DNA of 64,000 nt from Nevskia sp. (GCA_021732745.1 JAKFUK010000001.1:1376931-1440930); one strand, 5' to 3'. Counted from the first letter of the stretch, positions 9,123-19,009 are shown. Translations and numbers: made by a program. Notes: generated by a model from the letters alone, not told the origin.

Positions 9123-9608
9123 ATGACCGCAGCCAACGCCGATGTCCGCTTCGAAGCCCGCCAGACCATCGAGCAGGTCGAGGAAGGCCACGATCTGGCT
9201 CCGAAGTTCGACGAACACGGCCTGATCGCCTGCGTCACCACGGCCGCCAACAGCGGCGAAGTGCTGATGCTCGGCTACATGAACGCCGAAGCGCTGAAAC
9301 TGACCATCACCACCGGCGAAGCGCACTACTACAGCCGCTCGCGCAAGCTGCTGTGGCACAAGGGCGCGACCTCAGGGCTGGTGCAGAAGGTCGTCGAGAT
9401 GCGCATCGACGACGATCAGGACGCGGTCTGGCTGCGGGTCGAAATTCCGGGTGATGCGAGCTGTCACGTTGGCTATCGCTCGTGCTTCTATCGCTCGATT
9501 CCGACTGGCGAAGGTGATTTCACTCGCGCCCTGAAGTTCGAAGAAAGCGAAAAGATGTTCGATCCCAAGACCGTCTACGGCGACGCGCCGAACCCGACGA
9601 TTCTCTGA
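9123..9608 (+). CDS. hisI: Phosphoribosyl-AMP cyclohydrolase
   Basis: Third step of histidine biosynthesis: opens the adenine ring of PR-AMP. 161 residues, HisI-only (no HisE fusion). Typical motifs are VLMLGYMNAEAL, EAHYYSRSRKLLWHKGATSG, and the zinc/magnesium-binding DQDAVWLRVEIPGDASCHVGYRSCF with its Asp and Cys ligands. The N-terminus carries about 20 extra residues before the core. It stands apart from a his operon and is followed by REP elements. Confidence 0.95.
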   Translation: MTAANADVRFEARQTIEQVEEGHDLAPKFDEHGLIACVTTAANSGEVLMLGYMNAEALKLTITTGEAHYYSRSRKLLWHKGATSGLVQKVVEMRIDDDQDAVWLRVEIPGDASCHVGYRSCFYRSIPTGEGDFTRALKFEESEKMFDPKTVYGDAPNPTIL

Positions 9609-9611
9609 TCA

Positions 9612-9722
9612 TGTAGGTCCGGATTCATCCGGACGCTTCTTGCGATCGACGCCGACGCAGTCCGGATGAGTCCGGACCTACAGGTTGCCGGGCAGCGCAG
9701 TCCGGATGAATCCGGACCCACG
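9612..9722. repeat. REP cluster, three GTAGGTCCGGATTCATCC units
   Basis: One forward unit (9612-9634) and two reverse units (9660-9682 and 9700-9722) carry the core GGTCCGGAT(T/G)CATCCGGAC or its complement. The first two form a 23-base inverted pair with only isolated mismatches. They fill the gap between convergent hisI and the small secreted-protein gene and could act as a terminator or mRNA stabiliser for both. Confidence 0.88.
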
Positions 9723-9727
9723 GGTCG

Positions 9728-10270
9728 CTAGTCGATCGTCAGCCTCGGCAGCCACTTGCCGCTGGTGTCGACCACGAACAGGTCGGCGCGCTTGATCGGC
9801 CGGGCCTGATAGCCGTCCGGGGCGATGATCGGGTCCATGTCGACTTCCCGAAGCACGCCTTCGATGCGACCGTCGATCAGCGTCATTTCGTAGTACACAC
9901 CGTTCTCGGGATCGAGGCTGACCGAAGCGCGCGGCTTCTGCAGGAACATGAACTGGTATTCCAGATCGGTGAGATCGCCGACGGTGATCTTCTGCGGTGC
10001 CGCGTAGGGAAAATGGCAGAGGCTGATTTTCTCGCCGTCGAGACAGCCGAACGGCCGCATGGCCAGAAAGCGATCCTCGAACACCGCCGGATCGAGCTTG
10101 TACTCGAAGGCATAGCCCTCGCCCTGCGGTTTGAAAGTCACCGTGCCCAGCACTTTCACTTCACCGCCCTGGCCGTGCAGACGCACGGTGCGGGTGCCGG
10201 CGAGATCGGCGGCGGCGAAGGCGATCGGCATCGACAGGCACAGCGGCAGCAGACTTAGCAGGCGTCTCAT
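9728..10270 (-). CDS. Uncharacterised secreted protein
   Basis: 180 residues with a signal peptide ([20 protein letters not shown]). The mature part contains TVRLHGQGGEVKVLGTVTF, a Cys pair (FGCLDGEKISLCHF), and beta-rich segments. I do not recognise a family. The start overlaps the comEC stop by 4 bases, so it is the last gene of the lolC-DUF559-lolD-comEC transcription unit. Periplasmic location is inferred. Confidence 0.7.
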   Translation of the reverse strand: MRRLLSLLPLCLSMPIAFAAADLAGTRTVRLHGQGGEVKVLGTVTFKPQGEGYAFEYKLDPAVFEDRFLAMRPFGCLDGEKISLCHFPYAAPQKITVGDLTDLEYQFMFLQKPRASVSLDPENGVYYEMTLIDGRIEGVLREVDMDPIIAPDGYQARPIKRADLFVVDTSGKWLPRLTID

Positions 10271-12666
10271 CGGGTGGTCTCGTAACGATCGGGAATATGG
10301 TTATGCCAAACATGATCGGCAGGCGTGGACCATAGCCGTTTCGCGCGCCTGCGTTCCATGTTCGTTCGGCGGCCATTCATGTCGAAATCGACCGCCACCG
10401 CGCCGCTGTCGCCGGTGGCGATCTGCTTCACGCCGCGTTCCGCGTAACGCGCCACCACCTCGCGTGCCGGATGCCTGAAACGGTGGTGCCAGCCGGCGCT
10501 GTGAATCGTCAATTCGGGCTGGATGGCGTCGATGAAGGCCGCGCTCGACGAGGTTCGGCTGCCGTGATGCGGCGTCACCAGCACCTTCGCTCCGAGCTTG
10601 TCGGGGGCGGTCGCCAGTAGCCGCGCTTCGCCTTGCGCTTCGATGTCACCAGCCAGCAGCAGCGCCTGTCCGCCGTACGACACCCGCAGCACGCAGGAGC
10701 CGTCGTTGTCGGACAAGCCCGCTTCCGGGCCGGCCAGCAGCTCGAAACCGACGCCGTCCCAGGTCCAGCGCTCGCCGGCCATGCAGGGCTGATCGCTGCC
10801 GGAGCCGCTGCGCTGGTCGACGCGCAGCGCCGCTTTGACGGCGGTCACCCCGCCGACGTGATCGAGATCGCCGTGCGACACGATCAGCCGGTCGAGCTTG
10901 CGCGCGCCGCTGCGCAGCAGGTAAGGCACGACTACCGAACGGCCGGCGTCAAAGCCGCCGGGATAGGCGGGGCCGGCGTCGTAGAGCAGCGTGTGCCGCG
11001 CCGTGTGGACGACCACGGCCAGCCCCTGCCCGACATCGAGCACGGTGGCGCGAAATCCTTCTTCGACCACGCGCGGTGGCGGCAAGAACAGCGCCGACAA
11101 GGCAATCACGCCGAACACACGCAGCGGCAATCCGGCCGGCGCGAACAGCGCCACCGCACCGATCAGCGCCAGCAGCAGCGCCGCCGGCTCCGGGCTGGCG
11201 GCCGCCCAGGCCTGCGGCGTGGCGTCGGCAATCCACAGCAGCGCCTGCTGGCCAAACGCCAGCGCATCGGCGACCCCGGTCAGCAGCGGCAGGCCGATCA
11301 CCGGCACGAGTGCTGTCAGCAGCAGCGCGCCGATCAGCGCCGGGGTCAGCACCGCCGCGATCGGCACCGCCGCCAGATTGACCAGCGGCCCGGTCAGGCT
11401 GGCGCCCTGGAACCAGTACAGGGTCAGCGGCGCGAGCATCAGGCTGAGCATCAGTTGCACGCTGATTGCCGCTTTCCAGCCTGAAACGGGTCCGAGCCGT
11501 CCAGCGGAGACGTAGAAGATCGCCCCGACTGCCGCGAAGCTCAGCCACAGCCCGGGAGCCAGCAAGGTCAACGGATCGGTCGCCACGATCAGGCCCCAGG
11601 CCAGCGCCAGCGCGCGACTCGGCTGGCCCAGCCCGCCCCAGGCCCCGGCCAGTGCCAGCAGGCCCAGCATCAGGGCGGCGCGTTGCACCGGCGGCTCGAA
11701 ACCGGCGAGCAGCGCGTACAGAAACGCGGCGAGCACCGACGCCGCCAGCGCTGCGCGCGGTGCCGGAACCCGCAGGCAAAGTGCAGGAACGAGCCGCCAA
11801 AACGCGCGCAGCAGCCAGAACACCACGCCCGCGACAATCGCGACATTGAAGCCGGAGATCGCGACCAGATGCGTGGTGCCGGTCAGCCGGAAGGCCTGCC
11901 AGTCGTCCTCATCGAGGCCGGAGGTGTCGCCGAGCGTGAGGGCCGCGACCATCGGCAGCGCCGGGTGATCCGGCAGCCAAGCCTTGAGGCGATCGGAAAA
12001 CGCCTGCCTGAGCCGCAACAGACGATGGCTGCCGGTGTCTTCGCAGCGCTCGCCGCCGCGCACGGTCGCCGTCGCACCGATGCCTTGACGGAACAGCCAG
12101 CCCTCGTAATCGAAGCCACCGGGATTGATGCCGCCGTGCGGCGTGCGCATCACCAGCCGCAGACGCCAGCATTCGCCGCCGCGCAGGCTTTCGCTGCTGC
12201 GGTACCAGGCGACTCGGATTTTTTTCGACGGCAACGCCTTGTCGACCGGATCGAAACGGAAGCGCCAGGTGGTCGACGGCACACCGTCACGCGCTTCGCC
12301 ATCGAAACCAGCCTCGCCGCGCTGCGCCTGCGGCAGCGAGGCCACCACGCCTTCCACCGTGATCACTTCGCCGAATCGCGACGACGGCCAGCGGCTGTCG
12401 ATGACCCGGCCGGCTTCGAAAGCGGTGATCACCGCACCAGCCGTGAACGCCAGCAGCAGGCTGCGCCAGCGCCGCATCAGCAGGGAAGCGATCAGCAGCA
12501 CGCCGTAGACCCACAGCAGCGGAAAATCGCGGCTTTGCAGCAAGGCCAAAGCACCGAGCGTGAAAGCGACGACCAGCGGCACCGGCGTAGCGAAACCGTC
12601 AGGCGACCGCAGCCATCCCGCGCTGCGGGCCGCAGCCGCACGAAAGGGTTCAGCCGATCCGCGCAC
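10267..12666 (-). CDS. comEC: DNA internalization-related competence protein ComEC/Rec2
   Basis: Inner-membrane channel that brings single-stranded transforming DNA into the cytoplasm. 799 residues. It has N-terminal helices, an OB-like DUF4131 region (about 75-200), the Competence domain with [20 protein letters not shown] and [15 protein letters not shown] (about 235-275), a polytopic core, and a C-terminal metallo-beta-lactamase-like domain with [10 protein letters not shown] at about residues 595-605. The GTG start overlaps the lolD end by 17 bases. The lolD-comEC order is common in gammaproteobacteria. Together with pilSR it suggests, but does not prove, natural competence. Confidence 0.93.
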   Translation of the reverse strand: MRGSAEPFRAAAARSAGWLRSPDGFATPVPLVVAFTLGALALLQSRDFPLLWVYGVLLIASLLMRRWRSLLLAFTAGAVITAFEAGRVIDSRWPSSRFGEVITVEGVVASLPQAQRGEAGFDGEARDGVPSTTWRFRFDPVDKALPSKKIRVAWYRSSESLRGGECWRLRLVMRTPHGGINPGGFDYEGWLFRQGIGATATVRGGERCEDTGSHRLLRLRQAFSDRLKAWLPDHPALPMVAALTLGDTSGLDEDDWQAFRLTGTTHLVAISGFNVAIVAGVVFWLLRAFWRLVPALCLRVPAPRAALAASVLAAFLYALLAGFEPPVQRAALMLGLLALAGAWGGLGQPSRALALAWGLIVATDPLTLLAPGLWLSFAAVGAIFYVSAGRLGPVSGWKAAISVQLMLSLMLAPLTLYWFQGASLTGPLVNLAAVPIAAVLTPALIGALLLTALVPVIGLPLLTGVADALAFGQQALLWIADATPQAWAAASPEPAALLLALIGAVALFAPAGLPLRVFGVIALSALFLPPPRVVEEGFRATVLDVGQGLAVVVHTARHTLLYDAGPAYPGGFDAGRSVVVPYLLRSGARKLDRLIVSHGDLDHVGGVTAVKAALRVDQRSGSGSDQPCMAGERWTWDGVGFELLAGPEAGLSDNDGSCVLRVSYGGQALLLAGDIEAQGEARLLATAPDKLGAKVLVTPHHGSRTSSSAAFIDAIQPELTIHSAGWHHRFRHPAREVVARYAERGVKQIATGDSGAVAVDFDMNGRRTNMERRRAKRLWSTPADHVWHNHIPDRYETTR

Positions 12667-13387
12667 CCTGCAACAGCAGTTCGGGCGTCATCGGCACGAG
12701 GCCGCCCGACTGCAAGGCTCCGATGCGATCCATGCGCGCGGCCAGCTTCATGTCGTGGGTGACCACGATCAGGCTGGTGCCCATCTCCCTGTTCAGCTCC
12801 AGCATCAGCTCGAACACCGTTTCGGCGGTGCGGGTGTCGAGATTGCCGGTCGGCTCGTCCGCCAGCACGCAGGCCGGCTGGGTGACCAATGCCCGCGCCA
12901 CGGCCGCGCGCTGCCGCTCGCCGCCGGACAGCTCGCCCGGCTTGTGATCGAGCCGCCGGCCCAGGCCCACGCGGTCAAGCAGCTTCGCGGCGGTGGCCAG
13001 CGCCTGCGCGCGCGGCGTGCGGCGGATCAGCAGCGGCATCGCCACGTTCTCCTGCGCCGTGAACTCCGGCAGCAGATGGTGGAACTGGTAGACGAAGCCG
13101 AGGCTGGCATTGCGGACGCGCGAGCGTTCGGCGTCGCTCAAGGCACTCATTTCGCGACCGGCGACCGACACCGTGCCCGCCGTCGGCGAATCCAGCCCGC
13201 CAAGGATGTGCAGCAGCGTGCTCTTGCCGGCACCACTCGATCCGACGATCGCCATGCGCTCACCACGCCGGATTTCGAGGTCGATGTCGGCGAATACGGT
13301 CAGGTTCAGGCGGCCGTCGTCGAAGGTTTTCGCGAGGCCGTGGCAGGCGATGACGATGTCGTTTGACATGTTTGCTTGCTCAGTCAT
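12650..13387 (-). CDS. lolD: Lipoprotein-releasing ABC transporter ATPase LolD
   Basis: Energises extraction of outer-membrane lipoproteins from the inner membrane and hand-over to LolA. 245 residues. Walker [19 protein letters not shown], the signature [15 protein letters not shown], Walker [12 protein letters not shown] and VTHD are all intact, and the spacing is LolD-like. The start is the ATG at 13387, or the in-frame ATG six codons later. Its start overlaps the end of the intruding DUF559 gene by 8 bases (ATGACTGA), so translation is probably coupled to that gene. Confidence 0.94.
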   Translation of the reverse strand: MTEQANMSNDIVIACHGLAKTFDDGRLNLTVFADIDLEIRRGERMAIVGSSGAGKSTLLHILGGLDSPTAGTVSVAGREMSALSDAERSRVRNASLGFVYQFHHLLPEFTAQENVAMPLLIRRTPRAQALATAAKLLDRVGLGRRLDHKPGELSGGERQRAAVARALVTQPACVLADEPTGNLDTRTAETVFELMLELNREMGTSLIVVTHDMKLAARMDRIGALQSGGLVPMTPELLLQGARIG

Positions 13388-13877
13388 GCGCGCGCACCGG
13401 CTTGCCTCTCCCCCCGGGAGAGGTCGACGCGACAGCGTCGGGTGAGGGACACAGGTCCGATTCGAGTCTCCCCATCAGGTCTTCGAGCACGCTTTCCGTA
13501 CGCTGCATCACATCATCGTTCCAGTAGCGGATCACTGTGATGTCCTTGTCCGCCAGATACTTGCTTCGATGCGCATCTCGATTCGCAGCGGCATTCTCGT
13601 TGTGCTGGCCACCGTCCAGTTCGACTGCGACCTTCAGTTCGTCACAGTAGAAATCGAGGATGTAGGGCGGCACCGAATGTTGGCGGCGGAACTTGAGGCC
13701 GAAGAAGCGGCGGTTGCGCAGCAGGTTCCAGAGCAGGGATTCGGCGGTGGTTTGGTTGCTGCGGAGCTCGCGGGCGAAAGCCAATGTTTCCGGCGGCAGC
13801 GCCAGCTTCGAGCGGCGTCCCTCACCCCCTGCCCCTCTCCCGGGGGGAGAGGGGAGACCTGCGGCTTCGTCATTCAT
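13380..13877 (-). CDS. DUF559 endonuclease-fold protein inserted in the lol operon
   Basis: 165 residues. The core from residue 32 ([19 protein letters not shown], then [44 protein letters not shown]) is the DUF559 domain, related to Vsr/PD-(D/E)XK nucleases: D and ExDGxQH are the candidate catalytic residues. Both protein ends ([13 protein letters not shown], and TSPGGRGK near the C-terminus) are translations of extragenic palindromes that frame the gene. It overlaps lolC by 8 bases (ATGAATGA) and lolD by 8 bases (ATGACTGA), so it is neatly stitched into an otherwise conserved operon. The biological role of DUF559 proteins is not established. Confidence 0.88.
   Translation of the reverse strand: MNDEAAGLPSPPGRGAGGEGRRSKLALPPETLAFARELRSNQTTAESLLWNLLRNRRFFGLKFRRQHSVPPYILDFYCDELKVAVELDGGQHNENAAANRDAHRSKYLADKDITVIRYWNDDVMQRTESVLEDLMGRLESDLCPSPDAVASTSPGGRGKPVRAHD
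13405..13448. repeat. Palindromic element at the lolD side of the DUF559 gene
   Basis: CCTCTCC and GGAGAGG pair across a CCCCG loop (13405-13423). A second stem, CGACGC/GCGTCG (13425-13440), follows, then GGTGAGGG. The right-hand counterpart at 13819-13854 carries the complement (CCCTCAC, then CCCCTCTCC/GGAGAGGGG), so the gene lies between inverted copies. Confidence 0.8.
13819..13857. repeat. Palindromic element at the lolC side of the DUF559 gene
   Basis: CCCTCAC (13819-13825) is followed by a strong hairpin, CCCCTCTCC/GGAGAGGGG (13832-13840 and 13846-13854) with a five-base loop. It mirrors the element at 13405-13448 and encodes the N-terminal [11 protein letters not shown] of the DUF559 protein on the minus strand. 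Confidence 0.8.
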
Positions 13878-15120
13878 AACGAAGCGCCTCCGCCGGCTGC
13901 ACCCGCGATGCCCGCCAGGCCGGATACAAGGTCGACACCAGCCCCAGCGCCAGCGACAGCAGGCTGATCTGGATCACGTCGCCGAGCTTCAGGTCCGACG
14001 GTAGGTCGCTGATGTAGTAGATGTCCGGCGACAGGAACTGCCGCCCGGTCGCCGCTTCGAGCAGCGGCACCAGGGTTTGCACGTTGAGCGCCAGCAGCAC
14101 GCCGAGGCTGACCCCGATCACGGTGCCGATCACGCCGATCACCGAGCCCTGGACCATGAACACCGCCATGATCGAGCGCGGCGTGGCACCGAGGGTGCGC
14201 AGGATCGCGATGTCGGCCTGCTTGTCCTGCACCACCATGACCAGGGTCGACACGATGTTGAATGCGGCGATCCCGACCAGCAGCGACAGGATCAGGAACA
14301 TCACGGTCTTTTCGGTGGCCACCGCACGGAAGAAGTTGGCGTGGCTGCGGGTCCAGTCGGACACGAAATAGGCACCCGGCGTGGCTTGGGCGATCTCGCG
14401 GGCGACTCTCGGGGCCTGAAACAGATCGTTGAGCTTCAAGCGCACGCCGGTGACGTTCTCGCCCATGCGGTACAGCGCGGCGGCGTCGTCGAGATGGATC
14501 AGCACCAGACCGCGATCGAATTCGTACATGCCGATGCGGAACACGCCCACCACGTTGAAGCGCCGGAAGCGCGGCAGCACGCCGGCCGGGGTGACGCTCA
14601 ACTGCGGGATCATCAGGTCGACCTTGTCGCCGCTCGCCACGCCGAGTTGCTGCGCCAGCTCGTGGCCGAGCACGATGTTGAAGTCGCCACCTTTCAGATC
14701 GGCCAGCGTGCCGCTCGCCATGTGCGCGCCGATCTCCGAAACCTTGGCTTCCTCAATCGGCAGGATGCCGCGAATCACCGTGCCGGAGATTTCCCCGCCG
14801 ACCTTCACGAGCGCTTCGCCTTCGATATAAGGCGCGGTGCCGGCCACGTCCGGGTTCTGACCGGCGAAGGCAGCGACTTCGCGCCAGTCCGGCAGGCCTT
14901 CGCTGTTGCCGGAGATGGTGGCGTGCGAGGCCATGCCGAGGATGCGGCTGCGCAGCTCGCTCTCGAAGCCGTTCATCACCGACAGCACCACGATCAGGGT
15001 GGCGACCCCCAGCCCGATGCCCAGCATCGAGGCCAATGAAATGAAGGAAATGAAGTGGTTGCGACGCTTGGCGCGGGTGTAGCGCAGGCCGAGCAGCAGT
15101 TCGTAGCGATCACCGAACAC
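13870..15120 (-). CDS. lolC: Lipoprotein-releasing ABC transporter permease LolC/LolE
   Basis: Inner-membrane permease of the Lol system. From the GTG at 15120 it has 416 residues and starts FGDRYELLLGLRYTRAKRRN, the family's typical N-terminus; a TTG at 15174 would add 18 atypical residues. There is one N-terminal helix, a large periplasmic domain, and three C-terminal helices ending [20 protein letters not shown]. Only one permease gene is present, as in genomes with a single LolC/E-type (LolF) subunit, which would act as a homodimer with LolD. The neighbouring lolD is separated from it by the inserted DUF559 gene. Confidence 0.92.
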   Translation of the reverse strand: MFGDRYELLLGLRYTRAKRRNHFISFISLASMLGIGLGVATLIVVLSVMNGFESELRSRILGMASHATISGNSEGLPDWREVAAFAGQNPDVAGTAPYIEGEALVKVGGEISGTVIRGILPIEEAKVSEIGAHMASGTLADLKGGDFNIVLGHELAQQLGVASGDKVDLMIPQLSVTPAGVLPRFRRFNVVGVFRIGMYEFDRGLVLIHLDDAAALYRMGENVTGVRLKLNDLFQAPRVAREIAQATPGAYFVSDWTRSHANFFRAVATEKTVMFLILSLLVGIAAFNIVSTLVMVVQDKQADIAILRTLGATPRSIMAVFMVQGSVIGVIGTVIGVSLGVLLALNVQTLVPLLEAATGRQFLSPDIYYISDLPSDLKLGDVIQISLLSLALGLVSTLYPAWRASRVQPAEALRYE

Positions 15121-15247
15121 GGCAGGCGTCCGGCGAGGACAGGCGCGGCACAGCCGGCTGTCGGGAAAGATCAATCGGGGTCATCGAAAGATTAGAACAC
15201 AGGGCATCGCTAGAATCCGCCTTGTTCCTTACTCGAAACCCGCGCGC

Positions 15248-16738
15248 TTGCCCTCCTCCCCGCTGCCACCGCTGACTCGCCCGGACGACTGCAACGACCT
15301 GCCGCTGCTGCTGGTCGTGATCGTCGCCCTGACCGCCTGGCGGGCACTGGCGATCGCCGCCAGCGGCCTCGATCTGTACGTCGACGAAGCGCAATACTGG
15401 ACTTGGTCGCAGGCGCTGGACTGGGGCTATTTCTCGAAGCCGCCGATGATCGCGGCGGTGATTGCGGCCACCACGTCGGTGTGCGGTGACAGTGCGCTGT
15501 GCGTGAAATCTGGCGCGCTGCTGCTCTACCCGATCACTACCTTGCTGATCTGGGCGATCAGCCGCCGCCTGTTCGATACCCGCACCGCGTTCTGGACGGC
15601 GGTGGTGTTCCTCACCTTGCCCGGCGTGGCGCTGTCCAGCGTCATCATCTCCACCGACGTGCCGCTGTTCCTGGCTTGGTCGGCCGCACTGTTTGCCTAC
15701 CTGAAGGCGCTCGATACCGATGCCTGGCGCTGGTGGCTGGCGGCCGGCGTCGCCGGTGGCCTGGGTCTCTTGACCAAGTACACGATGGCGATCTTTGCCG
15801 TTTCGGTCGTGCTGCATCTGGCGATCACCCCGGCGCTACGTCATCACTTCCGCAGCCCGAAGCTCTACGTGACCGCCGCGCTCGCTGCGCTGATCTTCGC
15901 GCCGAACATCGTCTGGAACGCCCTCAATGGCTGGCCGACCCTGGGCCACACGGCGCAGATCTCCGGGTTAGAGACGCAAAACGGCCTGAACTGGAAGTCC
16001 TTCGGCGATTTCATCGCCGGCCAGCTCGGCATTCTCGGCCCGGTGCTGTTCATCGCCTGGCTGGTGCAGCTCGCCGCCGTGAAAGGCTGGATCAAGGACG
16101 AGCGCTATCGCCTGCTCGCCTGCTTCGCGCTGCCGTTTCTCGGCGCGATCACCGCGCAATCCCTGATCGGCCGTGCCAACGCCAACTGGGCGGCGATGGC
16201 TTACGTCGGCGGCACGATCTTCGTGGTCGCGAAGCTCGTCGAAGGCAACCGCATGAAGCTGCTCCACGCCGCCCTCGCGCTGAATCTCATGGTGACCGTG
16301 ATCGCCTACCACTTCGACGCGCTGGCCCATGCCGCCGGCATCGAACTGACGCGGAAATCCGATGTGCTGAACCGCCGCGTGCGCGGCTGGCGCGAGTACG
16401 GCGAGGCACTCGCCGCCCGGCAGGCGACGCACCCGGACGCGATCCTGCTCGGCGATGCCCGCGACCTGATCGCCGAAGCGCGCTTCTATGCCGGTCCGGC
16501 CGGCCGGGCGATGCTGAAATGGAACCCGGAAGGCCGTGCCGACGACTACTACGCGATGTCGACCACGCTCGATGGCCTGGAAGGCCGCAGCTTCGTGTTC
16601 GTGTCGCGCAACGCGGCGCTGCCGGACAACATGGCCGGCCGCTTCGAGAACGTCACCGAACTCGAGCCGATCCACATCGCCATCCATCGCGATTACGCGC
16701 TCGATTTCCACGTCTGGCTGCTGCGCGGCCTGCGCTGA
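15248..16738 (+). CDS. GT39-type membrane glycosyltransferase (ArnT/PMT-like)
   Basis: 496 residues from a TTG start; no better start is visible. A polytopic membrane protein with about ten helices. The conserved N-terminal acidic motif of ArnT/PMT enzymes is present: YVDEAQYWTWSQALDWGYFS near residues 40-60, then KPPM. Such enzymes move sugars from undecaprenyl- or dolichyl-phosphate carriers onto lipid A, protein or other acceptors. The short periplasmic C-terminal part carries no recognised domain. It is divergent from lolC, 127 bases away. The acceptor is unknown. Confidence 0.85.
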   Translation: MPSSPLPPLTRPDDCNDLPLLLVVIVALTAWRALAIAASGLDLYVDEAQYWTWSQALDWGYFSKPPMIAAVIAATTSVCGDSALCVKSGALLLYPITTLLIWAISRRLFDTRTAFWTAVVFLTLPGVALSSVIISTDVPLFLAWSAALFAYLKALDTDAWRWWLAAGVAGGLGLLTKYTMAIFAVSVVLHLAITPALRHHFRSPKLYVTAALAALIFAPNIVWNALNGWPTLGHTAQISGLETQNGLNWKSFGDFIAGQLGILGPVLFIAWLVQLAAVKGWIKDERYRLLACFALPFLGAITAQSLIGRANANWAAMAYVGGTIFVVAKLVEGNRMKLLHAALALNLMVTVIAYHFDALAHAAGIELTRKSDVLNRRVRGWREYGEALAARQATHPDAILLGDARDLIAEARFYAGPAGRAMLKWNPEGRADDYYAMSTTLDGLEGRSFVFVSRNAALPDNMAGRFENVTELEPIHIAIHRDYALDFHVWLLRGLR

Positions 16739-16743
16739 GGGAA

Positions 16744-16765
16744 GGCCCGGCTCGGCGGCCGGGCC
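16744..16765 (+). terminator. Possible terminator hairpin after the glycosyltransferase gene
   Basis: A perfect 8-base GC stem, GGCCCGGC/GCCGGGCC, with a TCGGCG loop starts 6 bases after the stop. No U-run follows, so intrinsic termination is uncertain. Confidence 0.45.
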
Positions 16766-16865
16766 TGCGTCCGGCACCGGCGACACCCTGATTCAGCAGG
16801 CTGCAATTGCTGCACTGCGCGAATTCAAGCGGCAAAAACCGCGTGTTACCGTCCGCCATCGCAAA

Positions 16866-16899
16866 GCCTGCCGCGAAGGCGCAGGCTGCCCAACCTACG
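16866..16899. repeat. REP-like hairpin just before pdhA
   Basis: GCCTGC and GCAGGC flank CGCGAAGGC, and the unit ends CCAACCTACGG, the reverse of a GTAGG-headed REP element. Its position suggests that real pdhA translation begins after it. Confidence 0.45.
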
Positions 16900-18021
16900 G
16901 TGAATCCCTTGACTGAACTGTCATCGGCGACGACCAAAGTCGCCAGTTACGACGTATTTCTGACCCGCTACCTGAACCCCGACGGCAGTCTCGCCGCCGA
17001 ACCGCCGGCCTTCGCGAAGGATCGCGACACCGCCCGGGCAATGTACGAATTGATGGTGCGCACCCGCCTGTTCGACAAGAAAGCGGTGGCCCTGCAACGC
17101 ACCGGGCAGCTCGGCACCTATGCCGCCGTGCTCGGCCAGGAAGCGATTGGTGTCGCGATCGGCCACGCGCTGGCGGCCGACGACATCTTCATCCCCGCCT
17201 ATCGCGAATACGCCGCCCAGTTCGCGCGCGGCGTGCCGATGCACAGCATCCTTCAATACTGGGGCGGCGACGAACGCGGCATGGCCTATCCGGCAGGCAC
17301 GCCCAGCCATCACGACTTTCCGCTGTCGGTGCCGATCGCCACCCACATCCCGCATGCCATCGGCGTGGCCTACGCGATCAAGCTCAAGAACGAGCGGCGC
17401 GTGGTGCTGGCCTCCTGCGGCGACGGCGCCACCTCCAAGGGCGACTGGTACGAAGCGGTCAGCTCGGCAAAGGTGTGGAATCTGCCGATCGTGTTTCTGG
17501 TCAACAACAACGGCTGGGCGATCTCGATGCCCAGCCACCGCCAGACCGGCGCCCAGAATTACGCGCAGAAAGGCTTCGCGGGCGGCATCACCGGCGAACA
17601 GGTCGACGGCAATGACGTGATCGCCACCCGCGCCGTGCTGTCGGCCGCCATCGAGCGCGCGCGCGATGGCGGCGGCCCCAGCCTGGTCGAAGCCCTGACC
17701 TACCGCCTGCACGATCACACCACCGCCGACGACGCTCGCCGCTATCGCCCGGAAGCGGAAGTCACCGCCGCCTGGGAGCGCTGCCCGGTCAAGCGCTACA
17801 AGGCCTATCTGGAAACGGCCGGTTTCTGGTCGCAGGCCGATGAAGATGCGCTGATCGCGGCCGGCACAGCCGCTGCCGAAGCGGCCGCCCAGACCTTCAC
17901 GGCCACGCAGCCGCAGGCCCCGGAAGCGATCTTCGATCACCTCTACGAAACGCTGCCCAAGTCGATGGCTTGGCAGCGCGAGGAAGTACGGGCGCGCGGG
18001 CCGGTCGGTGGAGGACACTGA
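16900..18021 (+). CDS. pdhA: Pyruvate/branched-chain 2-oxoacid dehydrogenase E1 component, alpha subunit
   Basis: Thiamine-diphosphate-dependent decarboxylase subunit of a 2-oxoacid dehydrogenase complex, acting as alpha2beta2 with the next gene. 373 residues from the GTG at 16900; a TTG nine bases later is an alternative, while an upstream TTG at 16807 would translate a REP-like repeat. The ThDP motif GDGATSKGDWYEAVSSA ... VNNNGWAIS spans about residues 174-205, and RLHDHTTADDARRYRP is the phosphorylation-loop equivalent. Substrate (pyruvate or branched-chain oxoacid) is not certain from sequence. It begins an operon with E1 beta and, after a toxin-antitoxin insertion, E2. No E3 (lpd) gene is nearby. 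Confidence 0.88.
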   Translation: MNPLTELSSATTKVASYDVFLTRYLNPDGSLAAEPPAFAKDRDTARAMYELMVRTRLFDKKAVALQRTGQLGTYAAVLGQEAIGVAIGHALAADDIFIPAYREYAAQFARGVPMHSILQYWGGDERGMAYPAGTPSHHDFPLSVPIATHIPHAIGVAYAIKLKNERRVVLASCGDGATSKGDWYEAVSSAKVWNLPIVFLVNNNGWAISMPSHRQTGAQNYAQKGFAGGITGEQVDGNDVIATRAVLSAAIERARDGGGPSLVEALTYRLHDHTTADDARRYRPEAEVTAAWERCPVKRYKAYLETAGFWSQADEDALIAAGTAAAEAAAQTFTATQPQAPEAIFDHLYETLPKSMAWQREEVRARGPVGGGH

Positions 18022-18022
18022 C

Positions 18023-19009
18023 ATGCCGAACATCACCCTCATCGAAGCCGTCAACCTGGCGATGGCCTCCGAAATGCGCCGCGATCCGTCCGTGGTCGTG
18101 CTCGGCGAAGACATCGGCCGCAACGGCGGCGTGTTCCGTGCAACGCTGGGCCTGCTCGACGAATTCGGGCCGGATCGAGTCATCGACACGCCGCTCGCCG
18201 AAACCCTGGTGGCCGCGATGGCCATCGGCCTGAGCACCCAGGGCATCCGCGCCGTGGCGGAAATCCAGTTCTCCGGCTTCATGTACCCCTGTGTCGATCA
18301 GGTGGTGAACCACGCCACCCGCTACCGCAACCGCACGCGCGGCCGGCTGACCTGCCCGATGGTCATCCGCGCGCCGAACGGCGGCGGCATCCACGCCCCG
18401 GAACATCATTCGGAATCGCTGGAAACCACCTTCGCCCACATGCCCGGCCTGCGCGTGGTCGCCCCCAGCAGCCCGGCCCGCGCCTACGGCCTGCTGCTCG
18501 CCGCCATTCGCGATCCGGACCCGGTGATCTTCCTGGAGCCGACTCGCCTCTATCGGCTGTTCAAGCAGCCGGTCGAAGACAACGGCGAAGCGCTGCCGCT
18601 GGACACCTGCTTCATCGACCGTTCCGGCAGCGACATCACCCTGGTCAGCTGGGGCGCGATGATGCATGACACCCGCGTGGCCGCCGACCAGCTGGCCGCC
18701 GAAGGCATCAGCGCCGAAATCATCGACGTCGCCACCATCAAGCCGCTCGATCTCGACACCATTCTGGAAAGTGTCGCCAAGACCGGCCGCTGCGTGATCA
18801 TTTCGGAATCCGCTCGCGCCGGTGGCTGGGCTTCGGAAATCGCGGCCGGTCTTGCCGAACACGGCCTGCTGACCCTGTTCGCCCCGGTCATGCGCGTAGC
18901 CGGCTACGACACGCCGATGCCGCTCGCGAAGCAGGAGCGCGTCTACATTCCGGACGTCAGCCGCATCCTGCACGAGGTGCGCAAGGTGTTCGATCTGGCA
19001 CCGAAGTAG
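18023..19009 (+). CDS. pdhB: 2-oxoacid dehydrogenase E1 component, beta subunit
   Basis: 328 residues from the ATG at 18023, chosen because GGAGG lies 8-9 bases upstream; it begins one base after the pdhA stop. Typical transketolase-like features: VVVLGEDIGRNGGVFRAT, DTPLAETLVAAMAIGLS, IQFSGFMYPCVDQVVNHATR, and the C-terminal domain with VIISESARAGGWASEIAA. It forms the E1 heterotetramer with PdhA. Confidence 0.93.
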   Translation: MPNITLIEAVNLAMASEMRRDPSVVVLGEDIGRNGGVFRATLGLLDEFGPDRVIDTPLAETLVAAMAIGLSTQGIRAVAEIQFSGFMYPCVDQVVNHATRYRNRTRGRLTCPMVIRAPNGGGIHAPEHHSESLETTFAHMPGLRVVAPSSPARAYGLLLAAIRDPDPVIFLEPTRLYRLFKQPVEDNGEALPLDTCFIDRSGSDITLVSWGAMMHDTRVAADQLAAEGISAEIIDVATIKPLDLDTILESVAKTGRCVIISESARAGGWASEIAAGLAEHGLLTLFAPVMRVAGYDTPMPLAKQERVYIPDVSRILHEVRKVFDLAPK

